Numbered from the stretch's first letter, positions 9,056-20,369 are shown. The stretch is 64,000 nt of DNA from an uncultured Cellvibrionales bacterium (GCA_913062605.1 CAJXWQ010000007.1:1-64000); one strand, 5' to 3'. Notes: generated by a model not told the origin, from the sequence alone. Translations and numbers: made by a program.

Positions 9056-9103
9056 GGTTTAACCCCGCGTTAGTGCACTTGTACCGTTCATTAAAGAGGT
9101 TGT

Positions 9104-9925
9104 TTATGACTTTTCTTTTGGTAGAGTCAGGAGTTTCTTGTCGAGACTGCCTTCCTGGATGACGATTTTGTAGTCTTCACCTCCTTCTTCCCGCTGCCAT
9201 AGTTGTACCAACAGGTAATTCCATTCAGGGGCAAACCAGAACAATGTTTCCCTTTCATCATCTTCGCGTATTCTTTTGACTTTAAGCGCTTTAATTTTTC
9301 CCAGCGGTGTATCGAGCGTTTCCTCACCCTGGATTTCAAAGTTGTATTGCTTGAGCCGCCCTCGACTAATCACTTGGTATTGCAGAGGAGACACTTGATT
9401 GATTAAATCTCGCTGTAGTTGTACTTGATAGGACAGACGATTGAGGTAGCCACCTTCCAGTGTCACCTGACGCTTTTTCTTTTTTGTTTTGTAGTTGGCG
9501 ACACCGGCTTCCCGATCATATTTCAGCTTTTCAGTCTTTTTAATCCCAAGAATGTTCCGCTGGTATTGATATTCCTGATCGACGATGCCTCTTTTTTCAT
9601 CGAGAAAGAACGCGCCCTCTTCCTCAATACGGCTGAACAGGTTTTTTGCGGTGGTGGTTAACACGTAGTGGTCACCATTTAACTTCAGCTGACGCTCAGC
9701 ACTGATGTCCATACCGTTGTAGGTGGCAGCATAGGAAAGGGTGTAGGGGGTTAAGGCCAGGTCACAGCCAATATTGTCGCAGTCAGTTTTGTTATCTTCA
9801 GCCTTGTTGTCATTGGCTTGGGCCGTGCCTAGGGTGCCCAGCAGAATGACACTCCCGAGGATGAACGTTTTTATCAGGTGTTGAATGGGTGGTAGATATA
9901 CATTAATGCGCATATTTAGATCCAT
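9104..9925 (-). CDS. DUF3108 domain-containing periplasmic protein
   Basis: A 273-residue exported protein: signal peptide at residues 1-38 ending TAQA, then a beta-rich DUF3108 domain with YTLSYAATYNGMDISAERQL near the mature start and LDTPLGKIKALKVKR toward the end. The family is found beside purN/purM in gammaproteobacteria, as here; function unknown. ATG 9925 is the longest start; ATG 9913 (MRINVY...) also preserves the signal peptide. No strong ribosome-binding site distinguishes the two. Confidence 0.85.
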   Translation of the reverse strand: MDLNMRINVYLPPIQHLIKTFILGSVILLGTLGTAQANDNKAEDNKTDCDNIGCDLALTPYTLSYAATYNGMDISAERQLKLNGDHYVLTTTAKNLFSRIEEEGAFFLDEKRGIVDQEYQYQRNILGIKKTEKLKYDREAGVANYKTKKKKRQVTLEGGYLNRLSYQVQLQRDLINQVSPLQYQVISRGRLKQYNFEIQGEETLDTPLGKIKALKVKRIREDDERETLFWFAPEWNYLLVQLWQREEGGEDYKIVIQEGSLDKKLLTLPKEKS

Positions 9926-9980
9926 AGAGGTTTCTGCTTCCCTGATGGGGTTGTGATCGTAGTTAGATACAGTTTAGCGC

Positions 9981-10652
9981 TTATTGTTCAGTGTTTGCAG
10001 TTGAGAAGGGGAACCCGGTTTCAGGCAGTGCCTTGCCATCCAGATGTGGTGCGCCATTGTTCAGCGTTAGTCTACCCTCACAAAACCATTGTGCTGCGAG
10101 GGGATAAATCTGATGTTCCTGAACCAGTATCCGGCTTGCCAGAATATCAGCGGTGTCCTCGCTATTTATGGGAACTTCGGACTGAATAATGGCTGGGCCA
10201 CCATCAAGATCACTGGTCACAAAATGTACGGTGGCTCCCGCTGCGTGATCACCGGCATCAATGGCTCGTTGGTGAGTGTGGAGCCCCGGGTATTTAGGCA
10301 AGAGTGAAGGGTGAATATTCATGATGTGCCCGGCAAAGCGGTTGACGAACTCGGGGGTAAGAATCCGCATAAAGCCTGCCAGTATCACCAGGTCGGGCTG
10401 GTAACTAGAAACCCGCTCGCCCAGTTCAGCGTCAAAGCTCTCCCGGTTCGCGAACTCCCTGTGATCCAAAATCTCGCAGGAGATGTGGGCTTTCTTGGCC
10501 CGGCCCAAACCCAGGACGCCGGCCTTATTGCTAACAACGCCAACAATCTCAGCATCGAGAGTACCGTTTTGAGAGGCATCGATGAAGGCCTGCAGGTTGC
10601 TGCCGCTACCTGAAATCAGTACGACTAACCTAGGGCGCTTAGGTGCTGTCAT
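9981..10652 (-). CDS. purN: Phosphoribosylglycinamide formyltransferase 1
   Basis: Third step of de novo purine synthesis: transfers a formyl group from 10-formyl-THF to GAR. The 223-residue length fits PurN. Seen are LISGSGSNLQAFID near the N-terminus (GAR phosphate loop), the folate/formyl site LAGFMRILTPEFV with the following HPSLLPKYPGLHTH (catalytic His), and the Asp-bearing TSDLDGGPAI. The start is 3 bases after the purM stop, so it is translationally linked to purM. Confidence 0.98.
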   Translation of the reverse strand: MTAPKRPRLVVLISGSGSNLQAFIDASQNGTLDAEIVGVVSNKAGVLGLGRAKKAHISCEILDHREFANRESFDAELGERVSSYQPDLVILAGFMRILTPEFVNRFAGHIMNIHPSLLPKYPGLHTHQRAIDAGDHAAGATVHFVTSDLDGGPAIIQSEVPINSEDTADILASRILVQEHQIYPLAAQWFCEGRLTLNNGAPHLDGKALPETGFPFSTANTEQ

Positions 10653-10655
10653 TTG

Positions 10656-11714
10656 TTATAGCCCTTGAAGCTCGACCTGTTCTTCACCGGGTTCAGCATG
10701 GGCAATCGAGCCGATGATAAAGGCATCTTCACCAGCAGCATGTAGGGTATCAATGGCCTTTTCAGCCGCCTCGCTGGGGACACAAACGATCATGCCTACA
10801 CCACAATTGAAGGTGCGGTGCATCTCTTCCGGATCGACATTGCCGTTGTCTTGTAACCAATCAAAAATAGCGGGGCGCTGCCAGCTTGTGGTATCAATGA
10901 TGGCTTTTGCGCTTTCAGGTAGTACACGTGGAATATTTTCCAGCAGGCCGCCGCCGGTAATATGGGAAATAGCATGTACGGGGACGTGGGCATGGTCCAC
11001 CAGTGCTAGAATCGATTTCACATAGATTCGAGTGGGGGTAATCAGGGCTTCGCCCAGAGGTACTCCGTCGACTAGGTCGTTGCGAATATCGGCGCCAGAG
11101 ACCTCAATGATTTTACGAATCAGTGAGTAGCCATTGGAGTGTGGACCACTGGCGGCGAGTCCAATCAGGGTGTCGCCAACGTGTACGGCACTGCCATCGA
11201 TAATATCTGCTTTTTCTACAATGCCGACACAGAAGCCTGCGAGATCATAATCTTCGCCTTCGTACATGCCTGGCATTTCAGCGGTTTCACCACCTACCAG
11301 GGAGCATCCGGACTGAAGGCAACCTTCGCCGATACCGGCAACAACAGATGCCGCCATGTCGACATTCAGTTTGCCGGTAGCATAATAGTCGAGAAAAAAG
11401 AGTGGCTCGGCACCACAGACCACCAGGTCATTGACACACATGGCCACAAGATCAATACCGATGGTGTCGTGCAGGTCCAAATCCATGGCCAATTTTAGCT
11501 TGGTGCCAACCCCATCTGTACCCGATGCCAATACTGGCTCGTTGTAACCACTTGGCAGGCTAAACAGGGCACCGAAACCGCCCAGGCCTGCTAATACTTC
11601 AGGTCGACGCGTCTTCTTGGCAACGTGTTTAATACGATCCACAAGTGCATTACCTGCATCAATATCGACACCGGCATCTTTATAACTGAGGGGGATTGAC
11701 TGTTGGTCGCTCAT
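10656..11714 (-). CDS. purM: Phosphoribosylformylglycinamidine cyclo-ligase (AIR synthetase)
   Basis: ATP-dependent ring closure of FGAM to AIR in purine synthesis. The 352 residues match the family length. Signature segments are [14 protein letters not shown] at the N-terminus, [15 protein letters not shown] (ATP/substrate loop), [12 protein letters not shown] and [13 protein letters not shown]. First gene of a purM-purN operon, divergent from the DUF2066-hda pair, an arrangement conserved in pseudomonads and relatives. Confidence 0.98.
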   Translation of the reverse strand: MSDQQSIPLSYKDAGVDIDAGNALVDRIKHVAKKTRRPEVLAGLGGFGALFSLPSGYNEPVLASGTDGVGTKLKLAMDLDLHDTIGIDLVAMCVNDLVVCGAEPLFFLDYYATGKLNVDMAASVVAGIGEGCLQSGCSLVGGETAEMPGMYEGEDYDLAGFCVGIVEKADIIDGSAVHVGDTLIGLAASGPHSNGYSLIRKIIEVSGADIRNDLVDGVPLGEALITPTRIYVKSILALVDHAHVPVHAISHITGGGLLENIPRVLPESAKAIIDTTSWQRPAIFDWLQDNGNVDPEEMHRTFNCGVGMIVCVPSEAAEKAIDTLHAAGEDAFIIGSIAHAEPGEEQVELQGL

Positions 11715-11823
11715 ACGTTGCCTTATTGTGGAACGGATTAAAAGAGCGGGTATTTTATATGAAAAGCAAAGAACTGGCAGTCAGATAATGGGTCTATTTA
11801 CCCTCTGCTGTTACAATCGCGCC

Positions 11824-13035
11824 ATGAAAAATCGCTTCATTACCAGAAACCCCCTGATTTACCTGTTTATGATGGGTTTATTTTCATTGCCTGTATCAGC
11901 TGAGTTGGTCGCAGATCTTTATGAAACAGTGGTGCCCGTGTCCGACCAAGGGGCTGGGGAGCGCTTACGGGCCATGAGAATTGGTTTGGGCAAAGTGTTG
12001 GTTAAAGTGACCGGAGACAGTCAAGTACTATCCAATATCAATACCACAGAAGACTTTTCTAATGCCGAGCGTTATGTGACCGAGTACGGTTACATCAGCT
12101 ATCAAAACCCAGGGCTAACACAGTCATCTTCATCACCAAGTATCGGTATGAGCCTGAGTTTTGATGAAGCCTCCATCAATCGTTTATTGCGACAAAATCA
12201 ATTGCAAATATGGCCGTCAGATCGACCTGGGTTATTGGTGTGGTTGGTTATTGATGATCCAGTGAATGGCAAAAGCTTTGTCTCTTCTGAGACCATGCCT
12301 AAGTCCGTGGAGGCTCTTAAGGTTCTGATGGGTGATCGTGGGGCACCGTTGATATCGCCACTGCTGGATTTGCAGGATCGACAGACTTTATCCCCAGAGA
12401 GTGCCTGGAATTTTAATTCAGCAGCGTTGGCGGCAGCGACAAAACGATACAACACAGAATCCTGGTTGGCGTTGAGGTTCTATCGAAGTTCTACTGGGCA
12501 GTGGCGAGGGGCGCGCTTGTTGAACCTTAATGGCGATGACAACCTCCGGAGTATCGAAGCGGATAGCCTATCTGGGTTGATGAGAAAGGTTGTGCCAGAG
12601 GTCATTGATAGTTTGGCGAGTCGTTATGCTTATATTCCAAAGTCGGTCAATGAAGAACTGCTGGTTCAGATTGAAAATATTAATGACTATAAAACCTTTA
12701 ATCAGGTGACAACGTACCTTGCCTCATTGGAGGTTGTGCATCGCCTGACCGTAGATTATGTGGATGCAGACCGTGTGGGGCTTCGGCTTTTTGTTGAGGG
12801 AGAAGTGCCGCTGTTATTAGATGCTCTGGGTCGGGATCAGCGTATGACTGCAATGGTCGATATAAGTACGCCTATGCCCGCGCCAGAAATTACTGCTCCC
12901 CCGTCTGGGGTTGCTTCTTCTGAAGTGACAGTGCCTTCTTCTGAAATTAATGAGCTCTCACCTGAAACCCATGCACCTCTAATCCGTGCACCTTCTTCTA
13001 TAAAAAGTTATCGCTTTCGCTGGGGAGGGCAATAG
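11824..13035 (+). CDS. DUF2066 domain-containing exported protein
   Basis: Exported protein of about 403 residues: an N-terminal hydrophobic signal segment (NPLIYLFMMGLFSLPVSA) cleaved near residue 24, then DUF2066 starting ELVADLYETVVPVSDQG. The last ~50 residues are a low-complexity Pro/Ser/Glu stretch (PAPEITAPPSG...). The frame opens at 11728, but starting at ATG 11824 puts the signal peptide at the N-terminus. No clear Shine-Dalgarno supports either start. The stop overlaps the start of hda by one base, implying coupled translation. Function unknown; the pairing with hda is common in gammaproteobacteria. Confidence 0.82.
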   Translation: MKNRFITRNPLIYLFMMGLFSLPVSAELVADLYETVVPVSDQGAGERLRAMRIGLGKVLVKVTGDSQVLSNINTTEDFSNAERYVTEYGYISYQNPGLTQSSSSPSIGMSLSFDEASINRLLRQNQLQIWPSDRPGLLVWLVIDDPVNGKSFVSSETMPKSVEALKVLMGDRGAPLISPLLDLQDRQTLSPESAWNFNSAALAAATKRYNTESWLALRFYRSSTGQWRGARLLNLNGDDNLRSIEADSLSGLMRKVVPEVIDSLASRYAYIPKSVNEELLVQIENINDYKTFNQVTTYLASLEVVHRLTVDYVDADRVGLRLFVEGEVPLLLDALGRDQRMTAMVDISTPMPAPEITAPPSGVASSEVTVPSSEINELSPETHAPLIRAPSSIKSYRFRWGGQ

Positions 13036-13739
13036 TGCCTCGTCAACTCAGTCTGCGTATCAATCTTAATGACGATGCTACTTTTGAAAACTTCTTTCTT
13101 CTGGATCAAGACCACAAGCACCAGATAGTAGCGCTGTTACGCAGTCAGCTAATGTCCGGAGAAGAACCTTTTGTCTACCTTTGGGGGCCAAACGGTAGTG
13201 GTGTCTCCCACCTCTTGCAGGCGAGCTGTCACCGAGCGGCAGCCAATGGACTACAGGTACAGTATTTGCCCTTATCTGAGCTGTTGGATTATCCACCACA
13301 GGAGCTTCTCGAAAACCTGGAACACATGTCATTGATTTGTCTTGATGATATTCAATTGGTGGCGGGTAACCCTGTTTGGGAAGAGGCCTTATTTAGCCTA
13401 TATAACCGAGTCAGGCAGGCCAAGGGTCGATTATTAGTAGGTGCCGACTGTGCGCCACGAGAACTTCCTTTGCAATTGCCTGATCTGCAATCCCGTATGG
13501 GGTGGGGGCCTGTCTTTCAGCTACAAGCATCCGATGATGGTGTTAAAACGTTGATTCTCCAGTTCAGGGCATCACGCCGTGGTATGGAGTTGGGCGATGA
13601 TGTCGCCAGGTTTCTTATTAACAGAACGGCACGGGATCTCAGCGGGTTGATGGCCTGTCTTGATACATTGGAAGGAGCTTCGCTCGAGGCGAGGCGTAAG
13701 CTCAGCATCCCATTTGTTAAGCAGGTGTTTGACTGGTAG
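13035..13739 (+). CDS. hda: DnaA regulatory inactivator Hda
   Basis: AAA+ homologue of DnaA that, with the beta clamp, stimulates ATP hydrolysis by DnaA and so prevents re-initiation of replication. The 234 residues include an N-terminal clamp-binding-like QLSLRI, a P-loop region YLWGPNGSGVSHLLQA (residues about 48-63), Walker B SLICLDDIQLV near 99-109, and the sensor/lid region. The Walker A has GSGVS rather than GKT, as in other Hda proteins. GTG start at 13035 overlaps the preceding TAG. Confidence 0.95.
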   Translation: MPRQLSLRINLNDDATFENFFLLDQDHKHQIVALLRSQLMSGEEPFVYLWGPNGSGVSHLLQASCHRAAANGLQVQYLPLSELLDYPPQELLENLEHMSLICLDDIQLVAGNPVWEEALFSLYNRVRQAKGRLLVGADCAPRELPLQLPDLQSRMGWGPVFQLQASDDGVKTLILQFRASRRGMELGDDVARFLINRTARDLSGLMACLDTLEGASLEARRKLSIPFVKQVFDW

Positions 13740-13759
13740 TTGTCAGGTGTTGATCGCCT

Positions 13760-15178
13760 TTATTTACAGATAGCTTTTATTTCTAGATAGTCTTCAAACC
13801 CGTATTCGCCACACTCACGCCCATTACCAGACTGCTTGTAACCACCGAAGGGCACGTTGTAGCCGTGGGAAGCATGATTAATTCGTACTATGCCAGCACG
13901 AAGTCGGTGAGCGATACGTTGACCGCGAGCGGTATCGCCAGTTTGGATGTAAGCGGCCAGACCGTAGGGCGTGTCATTGGCGATCTGAACAGCGTCTTCC
14001 TCATCCCTGTAGGGGGTCATCACTAGTACTGGCCCAAAGACCTCTTCTCTGGCAATGGTCATTTGATTGTTCACATCGGCAAAGACGGTGGGTTTCACAT
14101 AATGGCCGGTTTCAAATCCTTCTGGCTTCCCGAGTCCTCCAGCGATCAGTCTGGCGCCCTCATCAAGAGCAGACTGTATTAACTGTTGTACCTTATCGTA
14201 TTGTGCTCGGCTTACCAGTGGGCCGATATGCCGTCCCTCTTTGCTGGGGAGGTCGACCTGGACCTGTTCTGCGGCGGCTTTGGCTAATGTGACGGCTTCT
14301 TCATAGCGTGAGTACGGCACCAGCATTCGGGTGGGTGCGTTACAGGACTGACCCGTGTTGCCCATACAGAGGAATACACCTTGTTTAACGGCTTTTTCAA
14401 AGTCTGCGTCGTCCAGCAGCAGATTAGGGGACTTTCCTCCCAACTCCTGTGTCACACGTTTTACGGTGTTAGCCGCCGCTTTTGCTACAGTGATTCCTGC
14501 GCGGGTTGAGCCGGTAAAGGAGATCATCTGAATATCAGGGTGTTCTGCCAGTGCTGCTCCAACGGTGGGGCCATCACCATTGACTAGGTTAAATACACCG
14601 GGTGGGAATCCCGCCTGATCGATCATTTCGGCAAATAGGTGAGCACTAAGGGGAGCAATTTCGCTGGGTTTTAGAATAATGGTACAACCAGTGGCCAGGG
14701 CTGGAGCCACTTTGCAGGCAATCTGATTAATGGGCCAATTCCATGGGGTAATAAGACCGCAGACGCCGATGGGCTCCTTAACAATCAGTGTATTGCCCAG
14801 GCGATGTTTGAATTCATAATGGTGGAGTGCATCAATGGCGCTTTGGATATGACCACGACCGCAGTCTGCCTGTGCTACGTGTGAGAAACTGATGGGGGCA
14901 CCCATTTCAAGGTGGATAGCCTCGGCCATTTCTTCATAGCGAACCATATAAATAGCCAGTAACTCTTCGAGAAGTGCCAACCGTTTCTCGCGACTGGTTC
15001 GAGAAAAGTGCTCAAAAGCAACGCTGGCTGCTGTAACAGCGATATCTACATCGGCCTTTTTACCCAGAGAAATAACGGCAATTTGCTGTTCGGTTGCAGG
15101 GTTTTCTACGGGGAAATCATTGGCCTGAATGGGGTCAATCCACTCGCCATTGATATAGAATTTTCGGCAGTCTCTCAT
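13760..15178 (-). CDS. Aldehyde dehydrogenase family protein
   Basis: NAD(P)+-dependent aldehyde dehydrogenase of about 472 residues. Seen are the cofactor region TPWNWPINQIACKVAPALA, the glycine motif FTGSTRAG, catalytic Glu in TQELGGKSPN, catalytic Cys in GNTGQSCNAPTR, and the C-terminal PFGGYKQSGNGRECG. The start at 15178 has AAGG 7 bases upstream; the frame extends to 15211 without one. Substrate cannot be inferred; resembles broad-specificity ALDHs. Stands alone, convergent with hda and downstream of the TlpA-like gene. Confidence 0.93.
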   Translation of the reverse strand: MRDCRKFYINGEWIDPIQANDFPVENPATEQQIAVISLGKKADVDIAVTAASVAFEHFSRTSREKRLALLEELLAIYMVRYEEMAEAIHLEMGAPISFSHVAQADCGRGHIQSAIDALHHYEFKHRLGNTLIVKEPIGVCGLITPWNWPINQIACKVAPALATGCTIILKPSEIAPLSAHLFAEMIDQAGFPPGVFNLVNGDGPTVGAALAEHPDIQMISFTGSTRAGITVAKAAANTVKRVTQELGGKSPNLLLDDADFEKAVKQGVFLCMGNTGQSCNAPTRMLVPYSRYEEAVTLAKAAAEQVQVDLPSKEGRHIGPLVSRAQYDKVQQLIQSALDEGARLIAGGLGKPEGFETGHYVKPTVFADVNNQMTIAREEVFGPVLVMTPYRDEEDAVQIANDTPYGLAAYIQTGDTARGQRIAHRLRAGIVRINHASHGYNVPFGGYKQSGNGRECGEYGFEDYLEIKAICK

Positions 15179-15308
15179 CAGAATACCTTGGGTATTTGGT
15201 TGTCTTTTCATTGTTGGCAGTGGTGCCCACCACTACTTGAACAGAATGGCATGACTGTATCAACCCAGTATGAACTCAAACATACCTCCTATGGGGAGGG
15301 GCTCAGTT

Positions 15309-15800
15309 CTATTGGCTGGGGCTGGGTGGGTAGTCCATTTCATCCGTAAGGCTGGTAACTACCTGCTTCAGGCCGCTAACAGTTTGTGGGCCAAGTAGCA
15401 CTTTCTGAAACTGACCTCGTTGGTCAATTACCAATGTTTCCGGGAGTGCTCCACTGGGCATCACGTCAAACTGTGAACGAGGGTCTTCGGCTAATATTGA
15501 GAACTCGATACCCATTGCTTTGGCTTGTTGTGCCAACTGATCCCCCTGAATGCCATCATAGTTAACGGCCAGAACACGAACCTTGTCACTCAATGACGTT
15601 TGAATTTCATTGAGTTCAGGCATTTCGGTACGGCAGGGCTTGCACCACTCCGCCCAGTAATTGATAAAAACCACTTTGCCCTGTAATTCTGAAAACCGTA
15701 TTTCACCGCCATCAAGTAGAGGGTAGGTCGGCTCCCGGTCTGTACAGGCGCTTAGTAATAGGACAGAACAACCAAAAAGCAGGCTAGCTATTTTGGTCAT
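15309..15800 (-). CDS. TlpA-like thioredoxin-fold lipoprotein
   Basis: Membrane-anchored thiol-disulfide oxidoreductase of about 163 residues. Lipobox LLSAC (Cys19) after a hydrophobic signal; redox site WCKPC (Cys53, Cys56); cis-Pro region ALPETLVID toward the end. Probably a periplasmic reductant of the TlpA/ResA type. ATG 15800 has AGGAG 8 bases upstream and lies inside the 3' end of the YihY gene, overlapping by 17 bases, so translation is likely coupled. Partner unknown; no cytochrome c biogenesis genes are nearby. Confidence 0.9.
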   Translation of the reverse strand: MTKIASLLFGCSVLLLSACTDREPTYPLLDGGEIRFSELQGKVVFINYWAEWCKPCRTEMPELNEIQTSLSDKVRVLAVNYDGIQGDQLAQQAKAMGIEFSILAEDPRSQFDVMPSGALPETLVIDQRGQFQKVLLGPQTVSGLKQVVTSLTDEMDYPPSPSQ

Positions 15801-17058
15801 TAAGGCTCTCCTCTTTGGTATTAAGCTTTTCCTCGGAAAATAGCTGAGCAATTGTTGGGGAGAATGTTTCTTCAAGCTGTTGGTTGGCGCTATTTAAAAT
15901 GCCAGATAACTGGTTAAACCAAGGGTATTTTTCTAATGTTTCTGTGGTCTTGGTGTCGGGCAATATGGTGACACCCTGACCGCTGAGGCTAGCGAGGTCG
16001 GCCAGGTGAAGATGACTGGGATCGCGGGTTAGTACATAGCGCCCTGTGGCGGTTTCTGCCAATAGATGGTTTTCCAGCAGCAGGTCGCGGAGTCGCCGCC
16101 AGTGCTGCTCTTCGAGTCCGGCATCGATGATGTCCCGGTTTGAAAGGGAGCCACCGCATTGCTGCTTGCGCCAACATTCCCAAAGAATAATAAGCACCGC
16201 GACCAGATCCGGGTAGTCAAATCCCCGCCATGCAGTTTTGAACGTTTCCATGGCACGAATCAGTTCGGCACCACCGAGCACGATGATCCACATCAGATAA
16301 ACCCAGATCAGAAAAATTGGAAAAATAGCAAAGGCGCCGTACACAGAGGTATAACTGGAGTGGGCAATAAACGTCCCAAAGGCTATCTTTGCGAGCTCAA
16401 AGCAGATGGATGTCACCAGCCCACCAATCAAGGCATAGCGGGTAGATACTTTGCAATTGGGAACTGCAACGAATAGCAAGGTAAAGGCCGCCCAGGTGAA
16501 GATCAGCGGCAAAACTTTAAATATCAGAGCAGTGATGCCGAGGACATCTACTTCATCTACCAGTAACTGAAAGGAGACCAGGTAGGTATGCATCATCAGG
16601 CCAATGCCCAATAATAGTGGGCCAAGGCTCAGAATTCCCCAGTAGAGTAAGAAGCTCGATAGCCCACGACGGCTACCCACAGTGCCCCATATATTGTTAA
16701 AGGTCTGCTCAATATTAGTCAGCATCAGATAGGCGGTAATCAGCAGGATAACCACACCCGCTACAGACAGTTTGCGGGCCTGGCTGGAAAATTCCGTCAG
16801 ATACTGCTGTACTTCGGCCCCACTTTGAGGGACGAAGTTACTGAAGATTAATTCCTGTACCTGGCTTTCCAGCCCCTGAAAAGCGGGGATGAGAGAGAAC
16901 ATGGAGTACATCAATGTCATTAATGGTACGACAGCAAACAGGCTCATGTAGGTGAGTGCAGCAGCACTCTGACGGCAGCCGTCACTGACAAAACGCCTTC
17001 CCAGGTGGCGAAAAAAATGTCCCGCCATTTGTACTTGTTCTTTTGCTGTTAGAGACAC
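15784..17058 (-). CDS. YihY/UPF0761 family inner-membrane protein
   Basis: A 424-residue inner-membrane protein with about six helices in the first 290 residues and a soluble C-terminal extension resembling a winged-helix fold. The family (BrkB/YihY/UPF0761) was once called ribonuclease BN in error; its role is unknown. Family marks are DGCRQSAAALTYMSLFAVVPLMT at the N-terminus and PNCKVSTRYALIGGL. Its 3' end overlaps the start of the TlpA-like gene. Divergent from the ArsC-like gene. Confidence 0.92.
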   Translation of the reverse strand: MSLTAKEQVQMAGHFFRHLGRRFVSDGCRQSAAALTYMSLFAVVPLMTLMYSMFSLIPAFQGLESQVQELIFSNFVPQSGAEVQQYLTEFSSQARKLSVAGVVILLITAYLMLTNIEQTFNNIWGTVGSRRGLSSFLLYWGILSLGPLLLGIGLMMHTYLVSFQLLVDEVDVLGITALIFKVLPLIFTWAAFTLLFVAVPNCKVSTRYALIGGLVTSICFELAKIAFGTFIAHSSYTSVYGAFAIFPIFLIWVYLMWIIVLGGAELIRAMETFKTAWRGFDYPDLVAVLIILWECWRKQQCGGSLSNRDIIDAGLEEQHWRRLRDLLLENHLLAETATGRYVLTRDPSHLHLADLASLSGQGVTILPDTKTTETLEKYPWFNQLSGILNSANQQLEETFSPTIAQLFSEEKLNTKEESLNDQNS

Positions 17059-17151
17059 TTGCTCACCTCGTCTGGCCCCGGTAGCTGGTTTCCAGCTAGA
17101 ATACGTTCTTCCATTAAAATTTTTTTACCAAGGGTATTCTACACAAAGATT

Positions 17152-18085
<934 letters not shown>

Positions 18086-18086
<1 letters not shown>

Positions 18087-18460
18087 TGACAAAAATAATT
18101 CCTAATCTCGGTAAAAAATTACGTATTGGCCGTCAGCTCACTTGGGGTAGCTTTATAATGTTGCTCATCGTTTTACTACTCAATGGCTTAGCGACCCAGA
18201 TGCCTCTTAGTTTAATGATTTTCACATTTCTGCCATTGTTGATTCTTGTTCCAGGACTTTATGCAGAGCGATACAAAACCATATCCATGCTGTGTTTTGT
18301 GACGTTGCTGTACTTTGTTGTGACGGTCTCTAATTTGTTTAAGGCGGACTCCAACATATTTGATGTGGCGGAAGTGGTGCTACTGGTGGTGTTATTTAAT
18401 GCAGCGATGATGTTCAGTCGCTGGAAGCAATATTCTCTTTATCAGGATGATATGACATGA
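18086..18460 (+). CDS. DUF2069 domain-containing membrane protein
   Basis: A 124-residue protein with about four membrane helices, matching DUF2069: GRQLTWGSFIMLLIVLLLN at the N-terminus and FTFLPLLILVPGLYAERYKT in the middle. Function unknown. It starts on the TAATG of wrbA and its end overlaps sppA by four bases, so it is made as part of that operon. Confidence 0.88.
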
Positions 18461-20325
18461 GTGAGAAACCTGGTCTGATTCGACGCTTTTTCCGGTTGAT
18501 TGGTGGCTTACTGAGTGCTGTTCGGGTTCTCATTAATATTGCTTTTGTGTTGATACTAGTCGGGCTGGTGCTGAGCTTTATTCAGGATGATGTTCAGCCA
18601 CTTCCAAAACATGCTGCATTGCGTATTGCTCCGGGCGGTTTTTTGGTAGAACAAAAAACCTATGTAGACCCGTTTACTCAGATTATGCAGCAGAGTAGGC
18701 CCTCCGATGCTGAAACTCTGGTATCAGATCTAATTGAAGCTATTGATCGTGCGACTGACGATAGTCGAATCACTAGTATTGTTCTGGAGTTGGATTACTT
18801 GATTGGTGGGGGCATCAGCAAACTGGAAGATATTGGTGGTGCGCTGGCTCGCTTTAAGAAAAGTGGTAAGTCTATTATTGCTGTCGGTGATAACTATACC
18901 CAAGAGCAGTATTATCTGGCCAGTTATGCCGATGAAATCCATCTCAATCCGATGGGGACAGTATTACTGACCGGTTATGGAAGCTACCCCAATTATTTCA
19001 AGGAAGCGCTCGATAAACTTCATATCAACCTACATATATTCCGGGTTGGCACCTACAAGGACGCCATTGAGCCCTTCACCCGTAACGATATGTCCGCAGC
19101 ATCCCGAGAACACACGACGGAGTGGCTTAGTGCCCTGTGGTCTGTTTATACCAGCAGGGTAGAGGCCTTGCGTGGCCTGCCGACTGATGCAATCAATGAT
19201 TATGTTAATAACCTAGGTCATAAACTGGCCGGGCATGACGGTGATGCTTCGGCATTGACTGTTGCCTCAGGGCTGGTGGACAAGCTGTCAACGCGGCCAC
19301 AAATGCTGGCTCGACTTCAACAGTTAGCGGGTGTGAATGATGAGGGCGGTTACCTCAGTATTGACCTCAGTCAGTATCTCCTCCACTTACGTCGAGCGGA
19401 AGCCCTACAGGTAGAGCCGGTGTCCTCCAAGATTGGGTTAATTGTCGCTAAAGGCATGATTCTCGATGGTGAGCAGCAAGCGGGCACGGTCGGCGGTGAT
19501 AGTTTGACGGCATTGTTTAAGCAAGCTCGTGATGATGAACAGATTGAAGCATTGGTATTGCGAATCGATAGTCCCGGAGGCAGTGCTTTTGCTTCTGAGG
19601 TGATTCGTCAGGAAGTGGCTCTCACCAGACAATCAGGTATCCCTGTCATTGTTTCGATGGGTTCCGTGGCGGCATCGGGTGGTTACTGGATTGCCATGGG
19701 TGCTGATCAGGTTTGGGCCAGTCCCACCACGATTACCGGTTCTATTGGTGTATTCGGCATAATTCCCACCTTTGAAGACAGCCTGACGGCTCTGGGTGTT
19801 CACAGTGATGGCGTTGGCACCACAACAATGGCCGACTTCTTTAGGTTAGATCGACCTATGTCTCCACAGGCCGAACAAGTGATCCAGTTTGGTGTTAATC
19901 ACGTTTATGGTCGTTTTCTATCATTGGTTGCTGAGGCTAGAAACAGTACGCCCAATGAAATTCATGAAGTAGCGCAGGGTCGAGTCTGGACCGGAGAAAA
20001 GGCATTAGCTCTGGGGCTGGTGGATGAACTGGGCAATCTACAACAGGCCATTGCCGCCACTGCTGAAGTGGCTGAGCTCGAAACCTATAAGGTTGAACTG
20101 ATAGAGCCTCCGCTGGATTTCTCTGAGCAGTTGATGCAAGAGATTGCCAATGGTCAGGTGGGTACTTTGGTTTCCATCGTGTCTGAGAAGGTGGTGCCCG
20201 AGCAGTGGTTGCCTACTAGCTTGGTATCGAGTTTCTATGGACTAACAAAGAAACTGGAGCTGCTGGTCAATTTCAATGACCCGCGGGGCCTGTATTTGAA
20301 CTGTTTTGAGTGTATGGATCAGTAG
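18457..20325 (+). CDS. sppA: Signal peptide peptidase SppA, 67 kDa type
   Basis: Inner-membrane serine protease that degrades signal peptides left in the membrane. At 622 residues it is the duplicated long form. One N-terminal membrane helix (about residues 25-45); general-base Lys201 in VGTYKDAIEPF from the first repeat; nucleophile Ser407 in GSVAASGGYW from the second, the same Lys/Ser division as in E. coli SppA. The start overlaps the DUF2069 gene (ATGA). Transcription ends at the hairpin about 45 bases downstream. Confidence 0.96.
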   Translation: MSEKPGLIRRFFRLIGGLLSAVRVLINIAFVLILVGLVLSFIQDDVQPLPKHAALRIAPGGFLVEQKTYVDPFTQIMQQSRPSDAETLVSDLIEAIDRATDDSRITSIVLELDYLIGGGISKLEDIGGALARFKKSGKSIIAVGDNYTQEQYYLASYADEIHLNPMGTVLLTGYGSYPNYFKEALDKLHINLHIFRVGTYKDAIEPFTRNDMSAASREHTTEWLSALWSVYTSRVEALRGLPTDAINDYVNNLGHKLAGHDGDASALTVASGLVDKLSTRPQMLARLQQLAGVNDEGGYLSIDLSQYLLHLRRAEALQVEPVSSKIGLIVAKGMILDGEQQAGTVGGDSLTALFKQARDDEQIEALVLRIDSPGGSAFASEVIRQEVALTRQSGIPVIVSMGSVAASGGYWIAMGADQVWASPTTITGSIGVFGIIPTFEDSLTALGVHSDGVGTTTMADFFRLDRPMSPQAEQVIQFGVNHVYGRFLSLVAEARNSTPNEIHEVAQGRVWTGEKALALGLVDELGNLQQAIAATAEVAELETYKVELIEPPLDFSEQLMQEIANGQVGTLVSIVSEKVVPEQWLPTSLVSSFYGLTKKLELLVNFNDPRGLYLNCFECMDQ

Positions 20326-20369
20326 TATCCTAGTATCAATAGTTTCCAAGTGTCAGGAATAGCAGGTAC